Part shown: positions 1-5,867 of the stretch, in pieces
How positions within the stretch are numbered: position 1 is the stretch's first letter
Layout of the letters: each line of letters opens with the position of its first letter
From: Eubacterium sp.
GTDB lineage: Bacteria > Bacillota_A > Clostridia > Lachnospirales > Lachnospiraceae
Assembly: GCA_024687845.1 (NCBI GenBank)
Contig: JAILEL010000471.1
Coordinates: 1 to 20,509 of the forward strand
Length of the DNA: 20,509 bases
Reading direction: 5' to 3'
Position numbers and translations under genes: made by a program
Notes under the pieces: model-generated
What the model was told of the DNA's origin: nothing
The model's database searches: none
The model's input: only the letters and a program-made list of their open reading frames with translations

Positions 1-586
1 ATCTGCCGGATGAATTTCTTACAATATTTATATCTACAAATGAACTTCCAAGCTTATTCTTCAATATATCTGATAGAGCATCATCTACATCTTCACTGTC
101 TTTCCAGACCAGGAGTCCATAGGTATCAGCCTGATAATTCACCTCAAAATCATTCAGTCTGTAAGCCCGGATCATCCCGCCTCCGATAGAACTTACAACT
201 GCTGTTCCCGTTTCTCCTGATTTGCCTTTTATATATACATAAGCCGAATAAGCAGGGATGTTCTCGGCTTCTTTTCCTTCTTTAAATTCATAAGACAAGC
301 CTCTTTCTCTGGCAATCTCATGTGCTGAGAATAACCTTTCATCCTCAGTATCAAAATCAAGTATTCCTCCAAGATATGCTCTGTCTTCCATAAATGTTCC
401 AAGGCTATCAATGGTATGCGAGCCCGGTGCAAATACAAAGGTTACTTCCTCCGGTTCCGAAAGAACACTATATCTTGCCACTCTGGCAGCTCTTGAAGTT
501 CCAGCAAATCCACCACTGGAGCCCGGCTGCATAATCGGACCAAATACATCATTGAAAAAGTCAGGGTAAAATATCTTTTCTGCCAT
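1..586 (-). CDS. L-serine dehydratase beta-subunit-like protein (partial, 3' end missing)
   Basis: The first 195 codons are present; the gene runs off the left edge. The fold follows the beta (SdaAB) part of Fe-S-dependent L-serine dehydratases. The N-terminal FNDVFGPIM corresponds to the usual VFDVIGPVM, then comes a GGILDFDTEDERL block near residues 78-90, an SIGGGMIRAYRLNDFEV block near 137-153, and the start of an ACT-like segment (YGLLVWKDSEDVDDAL). The usual GPSSSHTAG motif is replaced by QPGSSGGFAGTS, so the histidine of that motif is absent. Substrate and activity are therefore uncertain. The start at 586 has a purine-rich AGAGAGGAAG site upstream, 34 bases after the ABC ATPase gene, so it is probably the last visible gene of that importer operon. 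It may be a separate beta subunit or the N-terminal half of a one-chain enzyme; the window edge hides this. Confidence 0.72.
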   Translation of the reverse strand, partial: MAEKIFYPDFFNDVFGPIMQPGSSGGFAGTSRAARVARYSVLSEPEEVTFVFAPGSHTIDSLGTFMEDRAYLGGILDFDTEDERLFSAHEIARERGLSYEFKEGKEAENIPAYSAYVYIKGKSGETGTAVVSSIGGGMIRAYRLNDFEVNYQADTYGLLVWKDSEDVDDALSDILKNKLGSSFVDINIVRNSSGR

Positions 587-620
587 AATTCTTCCTCTCT
601 CTATTACCTACAAACAGTCC

Positions 621-1373
621 TTATATTACATAGTCATCATATTCCAGATACCTTCTGAGGAACTGTCTCGTTCTTTCTTCCTTAGGTCTTGTGAAGATAA
701 CATTTGGAGTTCCTGTTTCCACCACAACACCGTTATCCATATATATAACCTTCGTAGCAACTTCCTTAGCGAACTTAATCTCATGAGTTACAATCACCAT
801 GGTCGTTCCGCTTTCAGCAAGTGCCTTGATAGTATTAAGCACTTCACCTACCAGCTCCGGATCCAGTGCCGAAGTAGGCTCGTCAAAAAGAATCACATCC
901 GGGTTATAAACCATCGCTCTTGCTATTCCTACTCTCTGCTGCTGTCCTCCTGACAGCTCACTCGCATAGTAATCATACCTATCTGCAAGTCCAACCTTAT
1001 CAAGAGCTTCCTTCGCTCTTTTTTCAGCTTCCTTACGTGGTATATGCCTTGCAACAGTAAGTCCAAGCATTACATTATCCAGAGCTGTTTTATTTACAAA
1101 GAGATTGTAGTTCTGAAAAACAAATCCCAGATGCTGTCTCAGCTCTCTCTTTTCCTGCTTGGTGCATTTCTTAAGGTTAACTGTTTTGTCTCCTATTGAA
1201 ACCTCACCTGCATCCGCCTTTTCAAACATCTCTATGCATCTCAGTAGAGTAGTCTTACCAGAGCCGCTGGAGCCAAGGATTACTACCACATCTCCCTGAT
1301 CTATATCAAAGCTGATACCTTTTAAAACTTCATTATTTCCAAAGGATTTTTTAATATCCTTAACCTGTAGCAT
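621..1373 (-). CDS. Polar amino-acid ABC transporter ATP-binding protein (GlnQ/TcyC type)
   Basis: This 250-residue cytoplasmic ATPase powers import of a polar amino acid through the two permeases encoded just upstream. Visible motifs are Walker [10 protein letters not shown] (34-42), Q-loop FVFQNYN (about 84-90), signature LSGGQQQR (140-147), Walker B VILFDEP (160-166) and the switch histidine in VTHE (195-198). Length and motif order match the GlnQ/HisP/TcyC group. A longer reading to 1415 exists, but the ATG at 1373 follows a GGAGGAAGGA site by 6 bases and gives the normal family N-terminus ([12 protein letters not shown]). It overlaps the upstream permease gene by 14 bases, so translation is probably coupled. 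The substrate cannot be read from the ATPase. Confidence 0.93.
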   Translation of the reverse strand: MLQVKDIKKSFGNNEVLKGISFDIDQGDVVVILGSSGSGKTTLLRCIEMFEKADAGEVSIGDKTVNLKKCTKQEKRELRQHLGFVFQNYNLFVNKTALDNVMLGLTVARHIPRKEAEKRAKEALDKVGLADRYDYYASELSGGQQQRVGIARAMVYNPDVILFDEPTSALDPELVGEVLNTIKALAESGTTMVIVTHEIKFAKEVATKVIYMDNGVVVETGTPNVIFTRPKEERTRQFLRRYLEYDDYVI

Positions 1374-2082
1374 TTCTAATCCTTCCTCCGCGATATACGT
1401 TAAGTTTATTCTCAATAGGCTTCGCCATCACTTCTACTAAAATGATTAAAATAATATATACAAGCGCTACTGTTACATAGGCTTCCAGATATCTAAGTTC
1501 CATTCCGCCAAGTAGCTGTGCCTTTCCTGTTATTTCAACAACTGTCATCAGGAATGCAAGTGATGTAACCTTTATAAGATCCACGAAGCCATTTACTATT
1601 ACCGGAAATGCCGCTGAAAACGCCTGTGGAAATACGATGTGAATGAACGTCTGAAACCCATTCAGTCCTACTGCTTTAGCAGCTTCTCTCTGGCCCTTAT
1701 TTACGGTTACAAGACCTGATCTTACTGCTTCTGAAATTGTTACAGTTGTAGAAACTGAAAGTGCTATGTAAGCAAATAATTTCGCATCCAGATCGTAAAC
1801 CTTGAAGTCACTTCCAACACCTTCTAGTAGATCAGTAAGTATCATTGGGAGAATGTTATATATCACATATATCTGGAGAAGAACCGGAGTTCCTCTTATA
1901 AGTGATATATATACTCTTATTACTTTCGATATTCCTTTAACGTTATGATGGTTAATAAGCGCCATCAGAACCCCTAATGGAAATGATATTAAAAACGTAA
2001 TCAATGTTAGTTGAATGGTTACAGGAATGTACCTTATAACCTCAGGAAATGCTTCTCGTACGAATCCCCAGTCTATATTCAT
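1360..2082 (-). CDS. Polar amino-acid ABC transporter permease (HisM/TcyB type), second of a pair
   Basis: An integral membrane subunit of about 240 residues that forms half of the translocation channel of the amino-acid importer. Hydrophobic segments include [19 protein letters not shown], a central pair near [16 protein letters not shown], and a C-terminal [18 protein letters not shown]. The cytoplasmic EAA loop that docks on the ATPase is clear ([14 protein letters not shown] ... FPQAF). The ATG at 2082 (MNIDWGFV) has an AGGA site about 9 bases upstream. An in-frame ATG at 2100 lacks a good site, so 2082 is preferred. The gene overlaps the upstream permease by about 41 bases and the downstream ATPase by 14. 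Two different permease subunits suggest a heterodimeric channel, as in HisQM or TcyLM. Confidence 0.9.
   Translation of the reverse strand: MNIDWGFVREAFPEVIRYIPVTIQLTLITFLISFPLGVLMALINHHNVKGISKVIRVYISLIRGTPVLLQIYVIYNILPMILTDLLEGVGSDFKVYDLDAKLFAYIALSVSTTVTISEAVRSGLVTVNKGQREAAKAVGLNGFQTFIHIVFPQAFSAAFPVIVNGFVDLIKVTSLAFLMTVVEITGKAQLLGGMELRYLEAYVTVALVYIILIILVEVMAKPIENKLNVYRGGRIRNATG
1380..1389 (-). promoter_or_regulatory. Ribosome binding site that fixes the ATPase start at 1373
   Basis: The minus strand reads GGAGGAAGGA six bases before the ATG at 1371-1373, inside the end of the permease gene. The alternative upstream ATG at 1415 would add 14 residues with no family counterpart. Confidence 0.8.
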
Positions 2083-2809
2083 TAGAATCAGTCCTTTCAT
2101 ACTTTGGATTTTTCTTATTTTCTCTTCGCTTATACTGCATTTTTTTCTCCAGAGATGTAAAAAGCTTCTGGATGATAACGCTGACTGGCCAATATATCAA
2201 AGTAAGTGCAAGATACGCTTCCAAAAGGTAGAGATTTCTCTCACCCGAGGAAGTAAAGAGCACCTTGCCAAGAACGTCATGTAAGCCGATGGTATAAGCA
2301 AGCGAGCCTTCTTTAAAAAGATATATGATCGTATTTCCAATATTAGGAATCGCAACCTTAAACATCTGTGGAAGAATGATAATTAAAAAGGTCTCAAATT
2401 CTCCAAGGCCAACTGCAAGTCCTGCTTCTTTCTGGGATTTTCCAACAGTTTCTATGGCGCTTCTTATTATTTCTGATGCTGAACTTCCAACAAATATCGA
2501 AAAGGTGAGACAAACAAATGGAAGTGGCTCAACCTTTCCGATCTTGAGTCCGCTATTTCTCAGAAATGTAGGGAGCCCATAATATGTCAGAAAGAGAAGC
2601 ACAAGTGGCGGAGTGCATCTTGTAAGCGTTATATAAAGCTGGGCAAAAAATCTTGATGTTTTATGCTTTGACATATTTAGCTTTGCGATTATTATTCCTA
2701 TCAAAAAACCAAACACAAGCGATGCTGCAACATATGCAACCGTAATCCTCAGATACGGCAGCCCCACCAGTAAATATTTAAATATTTTATCTATATGTAT
2801 TTCTCTCAT
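2042..2809 (-). CDS. Polar amino-acid ABC transporter permease (HisQ/TcyL type), first of a pair
   Basis: A 255-residue inner-membrane permease. Hydrophobic stretches include LRITVAYVAASLVFGFLIGIIIA, PPLVLLFLTYYGL, PFVCLTFSIFVGS and YLALTLIYWPVSVII. The EAA docking loop reads EAGLAVGLGEFETFLIIILPQMF. The start at 2809 follows a GAGGGAG site. The gene lies 23 bases after the substrate-binding lipoprotein and overlaps the next permease, so the four transporter genes form one unit. The C-terminal tail is rich in Lys and Arg (KKMQYKRRENKKNPKYERTD), consistent with a cytoplasmic end. The family is clear; the transported substrate is not. Confidence 0.9.
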   Translation of the reverse strand: MREIHIDKIFKYLLVGLPYLRITVAYVAASLVFGFLIGIIIAKLNMSKHKTSRFFAQLYITLTRCTPPLVLLFLTYYGLPTFLRNSGLKIGKVEPLPFVCLTFSIFVGSSASEIIRSAIETVGKSQKEAGLAVGLGEFETFLIIILPQMFKVAIPNIGNTIIYLFKEGSLAYTIGLHDVLGKVLFTSSGERNLYLLEAYLALTLIYWPVSVIIQKLFTSLEKKMQYKRRENKKNPKYERTDSNEYRLGIRTRSIS

Positions 2810-2832
2810 GGCTCCCTCTTAATACTTAATAA

Positions 2833-3711
2833 TTACTCACCAATACCAGGATTGAACTGATCATATCCATAATATTTATTTGAAAGCTCAAGCAGTTTTC
2901 CGTTATCCTTTAATTCCTTAAGTGCTCCATCCACAGCTGCTGTCAGCTCATCATTTCCTTTTTCAATGATTGCATAGGTTGGAACTGAGAATGCATAATA
3001 GAATTTTAATTTATCAGCATATTCATGATATGGTCCGTCCTCTGCTTCAACTACTGATGTCCATACTGTATAAGGAAGTGGTGACCACTTATATCTTCCT
3101 TCAGCTACGAACTGATACTGATCTGACTGGAAGGAATCACCATTTGTATATTCAAACTTAAGTGGCTTATCAGCATGTTCTTCATTGTATTTGTCATACT
3201 GATATGTCATTCCATCACCTACCATGAGTGGAATACCCTCAGCTCCATCAGCGGCTAATTTCTCAAGCGTATCGTATTTATCTGCATTTTCTGCTGCTAT
3301 ATAATATCCACTTGGTGATGCTCCTAACGGATTAGAAGGAATGTTATAATTCTCTGCTCTTTTATCTGTATAGAAGGCATTTGACAGAACCAGCTGATAT
3401 ACTCCGGTCTCAAGTGCTGTGTAATTAGCATCCTGTGCGCCTTCATTGAATTCAAATTCATACTGTGGAAGAAGTTCATCTACAGCCTGAATAACTTCAA
3501 CTTCATATCCTACAAGCTTGTCATTCTCATCATGATATGACCAAGGTTTATAATTCTGCAGGGTTCCTACCTGAATAACTGTTACATCTGATGAACCACT
3601 TTTATCATTTGCTGCTGCATCAGCCTGATTCTTTCCACATCCACTAAGTGATGATAAGCCAAGTAATGCTACTGCAATAAGTCCTGTTAATTTGTTTCCA
3701 TTAATTCTCAT
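2833..3711 (-). CDS. Amino-acid ABC transporter substrate-binding lipoprotein (SBP family 3)
   Basis: A 292-residue surface lipoprotein that should bind the amino acid and deliver it to the two permeases. The N-terminus is a type II signal peptide with lipobox LSGC (22-25), so Cys25 would be lipidated. A Ser/Ala/Asp-rich linker follows, then lobe 1 (VIQVGTLQNYKPWSYHDENDKLVGYEVEV, about 45-73). The segment YTDKRAENYN contains Arg118, at the position where this family binds the ligand carboxylate. Lobe 2 follows (about 145-245), then a C-terminal helix. An AGGAGGACG site precedes the ATG at 3711. The ligand is not decidable from sequence; cystine/cysteine or serine are guesses from the linked serine-dehydratase-like gene and Fe-S protein. 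Confidence 0.92.
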   Translation of the reverse strand: MRINGNKLTGLIAVALLGLSSLSGCGKNQADAAANDKSGSSDVTVIQVGTLQNYKPWSYHDENDKLVGYEVEVIQAVDELLPQYEFEFNEGAQDANYTALETGVYQLVLSNAFYTDKRAENYNIPSNPLGASPSGYYIAAENADKYDTLEKLAADGAEGIPLMVGDGMTYQYDKYNEEHADKPLKFEYTNGDSFQSDQYQFVAEGRYKWSPLPYTVWTSVVEAEDGPYHEYADKLKFYYAFSVPTYAIIEKGNDELTAAVDGALKELKDNGKLLELSNKYYGYDQFNPGIGE

Positions 3712-3787
3712 AATTTCGTCCTCCTATTAGCGACATTTTTTTTGTTTTGTAAATTTTTTTATGGGTTATTTTGTTTTTATTTTTGTT
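3712..3787. other. Short AT-rich spacer upstream of the binding-protein gene
   Basis: These 76 bases consist largely of T runs on the plus strand (A runs on the minus strand). No GC-rich hairpin, riboswitch-like structure or convincing -35/-10 pair was seen, so the transporter genes are probably read from the NifX-like gene upstream or from a weak promoter here. Confidence 0.5.
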
Positions 3788-4147
3788 TTACCTTGTTACA
3801 TAGGCCGACATTCGCTTTAGCAGATCATCTATATCTCCAGTCTGTTCAAGAACGTTTATTCCATTCGACTTTAATATTCTGAAAGGAAAGTTGCCTATAT
3901 GCTTAACTATCAGATAACTGCATTCATTAAGCTTTTTTACCAGACCTTCTATATATTCTCTGTCGTGGCCGTTGCATCCGAAGCTGTTTGAAGGATGGGG
4001 TTGATTCTCTGTAAGAATCTCTCCTTCACGTATTATTTTGTTTCCATCTATCTCTGCAAGAACAAATCTGTTTGCTCTTCCGAAATAAACATCACTTGTA
4101 ATACCGTCATCCGTAGCAACAGCAACTCTTATCCTACCAGCGCTCAT
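3788..4147 (-). CDS. NifX/NifB-C-terminal-like Fe-S cofactor-binding family protein
   Basis: A 119-residue cytoplasmic protein of the dinitrogenase iron-molybdenum cofactor family (NifX, NafY, NifB C-terminus and many clostridial relatives with no nitrogenase link). The hallmark N-terminal strand-loop is present: RVAVATDDGITSDVYFGRANRFVLAEIDG (about 7-35), followed by HIGNFPFRILKSNGINVL (83-100) in the second half. Cys58 and His61 (GCNGHD) and Cys76 could help hold metal or a cluster. A longer reading starts at 4222, but the ATG at 4147 follows a near-perfect AGGAGGTGAT site by 4 bases and gives the family-type N-terminus. It lies 76 bases ahead of the amino-acid importer genes and is the likely first gene of that operon. 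No nitrogenase genes are present; its partner protein is unknown. Confidence 0.82.
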   Translation of the reverse strand: MSAGRIRVAVATDDGITSDVYFGRANRFVLAEIDGNKIIREGEILTENQPHPSNSFGCNGHDREYIEGLVKKLNECSYLIVKHIGNFPFRILKSNGINVLEQTGDIDDLLKRMSAYVTR

Positions 4148-4151
4148 CCTT

Positions 4152-4161
4152 ATCACCTCCT
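4152..4161 (-). promoter_or_regulatory. Strong ribosome binding site that fixes the NifX-like start at 4147
   Basis: The minus strand carries AGGAGGTGAT, close to the full anti-16S complement, four bases before the ATG at 4145-4147. The 25 residues that would be added by the ATG at 4222 have no family match and overlap promoter-like sequence. Confidence 0.85.
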
Positions 4162-4178
4162 CTCTTGGAACTTTGACC

Positions 4179-4209
4179 ATTATAATTGCATACCAAACAA
4201 ATGTGTTAA
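4179..4209 (-). promoter_or_regulatory. Candidate promoter for the NifX-like/amino-acid importer operon
   Basis: On the minus strand a consensus -10 TATAAT (4179-4184) lies 19 bases from TTAACA (4204-4209), five of six matches to the -35 consensus. The spacing is slightly long. It sits 31 bases upstream of the chosen ATG, leaving room for the ribosome site. Confidence 0.5.
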
Positions 4210-4224
4210 TACTTAAAACCATGA

Positions 4225-4253
4225 TTTTGTTATAGGTTTTGGTTATAACAAAA
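4225..4253. repeat. Perfect 10-base inverted repeat, possible operator
   Basis: TTTTGTTATA (4225-4234) and TATAACAAAA (4244-4253) are exact reverse complements separated by 9 bases. The pair lies just upstream of the candidate promoter of the NifX-like operon and downstream of the dtd terminator. It is AT-rich and has no adjoining T run, so a protein-binding site is likelier than a terminator. A direct repeat CGGTTAA (4258-4264 and 4271-4277) lies next to it. Confidence 0.45.
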
Positions 4254-4289
4254 ATGCCGGTTAATATTCACGGTTAACTCAAAAAGAGC

Positions 4290-4324
4290 AAAAAAAAACC
4301 GACAGTGGAAATATCCACCATCGG
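4290..4324 (-). terminator. Rho-independent terminator of dtd
   Basis: On the minus strand an 11-base-pair stem (4314-4324 with 4299-4309, two G-U pairs) and a 4-base loop are followed by nine T residues (4290-4298). It begins 12 bases after the dtd stop codon. Confidence 0.92.
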
Positions 4325-4336
4325 CTACGTTATATT

Positions 4337-4801
4337 TTATAAGTCGTTACTATTCAGATCAATAGTAAATGGGCCATCATTCACAAGGGAGCATTTCATT
4401 TCTGCACCAAATATTCCGGTCTCTACTCTTATCATTTCATTTTGAGACTCTGCCCAGTCCCTGCATTTTTCAACTATGTAATCATACATTTTTTCAGCAT
4501 GCTCCGGAGAACCACTTTTTATGAAGGAAGGTCTGTTTCCTTTGCGACAGTCCGCATATAAAGTAAACTGGGAAACAAGAAGAAGTGAACCTCCAACACT
4601 TGCAAGACTGAGATTGGTCTTCCCTTCTTCATCTGCAAATATCCGCATGCCAAGGAGTTTTTTTATCATTTTATCAGCTATTTCCGTAGTATCGCTATCC
4701 GTTACACCGATAAGAACAAAGAATCCTTTATCTATATTTCCAACAACCTTTCCTTCTACTTCAACAGAGGCAGAAGTTACTCTTTGAATAATGAATTTCA
4801 T
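4337..4801 (-). CDS. dtd: D-aminoacyl-tRNA deacylase
   Basis: This 154-residue cytoplasmic enzyme hydrolyses D-amino acids (and Gly on tRNA-Ala) from mischarged tRNAs, a chirality check in translation. The sequence follows the DTD family from the first residue (MKFIIQRVTSASVEV). The catalytic block SQFTLYAD is at 77-84, and the Gly-cis-Pro motif region NDGPFTI is at 141-147. Length is slightly above the usual 145-150. The start at 4801 has an AAAGGG site. It is transcribed alone: a terminator follows directly, and a 184-base divergent region separates it from the plus-strand repeat-protein gene. Confidence 0.96.
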   Translation of the reverse strand: MKFIIQRVTSASVEVEGKVVGNIDKGFFVLIGVTDSDTTEIADKMIKKLLGMRIFADEEGKTNLSLASVGGSLLLVSQFTLYADCRKGNRPSFIKSGSPEHAEKMYDYIVEKCRDWAESQNEMIRVETGIFGAEMKCSLVNDGPFTIDLNSNDL

Positions 4802-4874
4802 CTTTATACCCTTTCAAAATAATTGTATTAGAGTAATGCATCTGAAAGATAAATGTAACACGAATAGATATGCA

Positions 4875-4889
4875 TTTCAACCGTTGAAA
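4875..4889. repeat. Perfect short palindrome TTTCAA-CCG-TTGAAA, possible operator
   Basis: Six-base arms separated by CCG lie five bases upstream of the -35-like hexamer of the plus-strand repeat-protein gene. The placement fits an activator or repressor site, but no known regulator motif was recognised. Confidence 0.35.
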
Positions 4890-4894
4890 CAATA

Positions 4895-4923
4895 GTGACA
4901 TTTAAATCTCTTTGTGGTATATT
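4895..4923 (+). promoter_or_regulatory. Candidate sigma-A promoter of the low-complexity protein gene
   Basis: GTGACA (4895-4900) and TATATT (4918-4923) are separated by exactly 17 bases, each one mismatch from consensus. The leader to the ATG at 4986 would be about 55 bases and contains a small hairpin and a GGAGGT ribosome site. Confidence 0.6.
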
Positions 4924-4985
4924 TATCTAAGGTGCGAAACAAAATTTTCGCAAATATTTTTATATAATTATGGAGGTAAAGTATC

Positions 4986-5789
4986 ATGGGGTTATTCGGA
5001 AATAAAAATACTCCTCAACAGCCTGGTTTTAACCAGCCTCAGCAGCCTGGTTTTAATCAGCCTCAGCAGCCTGGTTTCAATCAGCCTCAGCAGCCTGGAT
5101 TCAACCAGCCTCAGCAGCCTGGTTTTAATCAACCTCAACAGGGTTATGGTCAGCCTCAACAGGGTTATGGTCAGCCTCAGCAGGGTTATGGTCAGCCTCA
5201 GCAGGGTTATGGTCAGCCTCAACAGGGTTATGGTCAGCCACAGCAAGGTTATGGTCAGCAGCAGGCAGTTCAGGGCTCAACTAAAAAAGAGCCTCAGCAG
5301 CCTCAGGCTACAGCATTTGCTGCATTAGGCGTAAAAAGTAAAGAACCGCTTAAGCAGCCAAAACAGTTTACAGATTTATATGCAGAGCAAAATGCAGCTT
5401 ATCAGATGAATGGACCTATGGCTCCTCAGGGACCTATGGGTGGTCAGCCTCAGATGGCTCCTCAGTCTCCTATGGGTGCTCAGCCTCAGATGGCTCCTCA
5501 GTCTCCTATGGGTGCTCAGCCTCAGATGGCTCCTCAGCCTCAGGCAGCTCCTCAAGCTCCTCAGGGACCTATGGGTGTTCAGCCTCAAGCGGCTCCTCAG
5601 CCTCAGGCAGCTCCTCAAGCTCCTCAGGGACCTATGGGTGTTCAACCTCAAGCGGCTCTTCAGCCTCAGGCAGCTCCTCAAGCTCCTCAAGCTCCTCAGG
5701 GACCTCAGGGACCAATTGGTGTATCAACTACACCTAAGCCAAAAGAACAGCCACAGACTCCTCTACAGGGACCTAAGCCATTCTGCTAA
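4986..5789 (+). CDS. Gln/Pro/Gly-rich low-complexity repeat protein (function unknown)
   Basis: A 267-residue protein that is almost entirely repetitive and likely disordered. A short head (MGLFGNKNT) is followed by five PQQPGFNQ repeats (10-49) and six PQQGYGQ repeats (50-91). A non-repetitive middle (about 92-141, including [20 protein letters not shown]) comes next. The second repeat zone (about 143-245) is built from [12 protein letters not shown] and [15 protein letters not shown] units. The tail has a C-terminal Cys. There is no signal peptide, membrane segment, sorting motif or recognised enzyme domain. The frame is supported by a GGAGGT site 8 bases before the ATG, a promoter-like sequence, a strong terminator, and repeats that keep this frame at amino-acid level. 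It is the only plus-strand gene here. Possible roles are assembly, condensate or scaffold formation; none is shown. Confidence 0.82.
   Translation: MGLFGNKNTPQQPGFNQPQQPGFNQPQQPGFNQPQQPGFNQPQQPGFNQPQQGYGQPQQGYGQPQQGYGQPQQGYGQPQQGYGQPQQGYGQQQAVQGSTKKEPQQPQATAFAALGVKSKEPLKQPKQFTDLYAEQNAAYQMNGPMAPQGPMGGQPQMAPQSPMGAQPQMAPQSPMGAQPQMAPQPQAAPQAPQGPMGVQPQAAPQPQAAPQAPQGPMGVQPQAALQPQAAPQAPQAPQGPQGPIGVSTTPKPKEQPQTPLQGPKPFC
5013..5132 (+). repeat. Five tandem 24-base repeats encoding PQQPGFNQ
   Basis: Five consecutive in-frame 24-base units (8 codons) that differ mainly at silent positions such as TTT/TTC and CAG/CAA. Unit length is a multiple of three, so gain or loss of a unit keeps the frame. Confidence 0.9.
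5133..5258 (+). repeat. Six tandem 21-base repeats encoding PQQGYGQ
   Basis: Six consecutive in-frame 21-base units (7 codons) follow the 24-base array directly. Differences are mostly silent (CAG/CAA, CCT/CCA). The amino-acid unit is perfectly kept in all six copies. Confidence 0.9.
5412..5720 (+). repeat. Degenerate Pro/Gln/Ala/Met repeat zone in the same gene
   Basis: Two adjacent 36-base units ([12 protein letters not shown]) are followed by longer units built on [15 protein letters not shown], with one partly degenerate final copy that ends in QGPQGPIGV. All copies keep the reading frame. Confidence 0.8.
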
Positions 5790-5813
5790 TATATAAATAG
5801 TTCCAATAACGTC

Positions 5814-5847
5814 AAAAACTGCCCAATTATAAATTTGGGCAGTTTTT
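5814..5847. terminator. Bidirectional Rho-independent terminator between convergent genes
   Basis: AAAAACTGCCCAA (5814-5826) pairs perfectly with TTGGGCAGTTTTT (5835-5847) around an 8-base loop. A T run follows on the plus strand and the A run gives one on the minus strand. It can end both the repeat-protein transcript and the converging amino-acid ABC operon that stops at 5868. Confidence 0.93.
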
Positions 5848-5867
5848 TATATTCATTTTTGTATTAT

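Larger units (their letters stand above)
4802..4985. other. Divergent intergenic region between dtd and the repeat-protein gene
   Basis: These 184 bases hold the start region of dtd on the minus strand (a TACAAT -10-like hexamer at 4822-4827, without a convincing -35). They also hold a palindrome at 4875-4889 and a better promoter for the plus-strand gene at 4895-4923. A small hairpin, GCGAAA (4934-4939) with TTTCGC (4946-4951), would lie in the 5' leader of the plus-strand transcript. No RNA gene was recognised. Confidence 0.5.

Noticed and set aside
1374..1415. N-terminal extension of the ABC ATPase to the ATG at 1415
   Set aside because: No ribosome site there; the ATG at 1373 has a strong one and a family-type N-terminus.
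3788..4147. Nitrogenase cofactor gene (nifX) as evidence of nitrogen fixation
   Set aside because: This family is widespread in non-fixing clostridia and no other nif gene is present.
4148..4222. N-terminal extension of the NifX-like protein to the ATG at 4222
   Set aside because: It covers promoter-like sequence and lacks homology, while 4147 has a near-perfect ribosome site.
4225..4253. Terminator reading of the 10-base inverted repeat
   Set aside because: The stem is AT-rich with no GC core and no following T run in either direction beyond the stem itself.
4148..4298. Riboswitch or T-box leader before the amino-acid operon
   Set aside because: No conserved T-box sequence, SAM or lysine aptamer pattern, nor a leader terminator could be seen; only an AT-rich palindrome.
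5013..5258. Possible CRISPR-like or noncoding tandem array
   Set aside because: Units are directly tandem without unique spacers and code for perfect peptide repeats.
4912..5328. Open frames on both strands over the repeat gene (Leu/Ser-rich on plus, Leu/Arg-rich on minus, also 5376-5796)
   Set aside because: They are by-products of the tandem DNA repeats. Only the 4986 frame has a ribosome site, varied silent positions and sensible ends.
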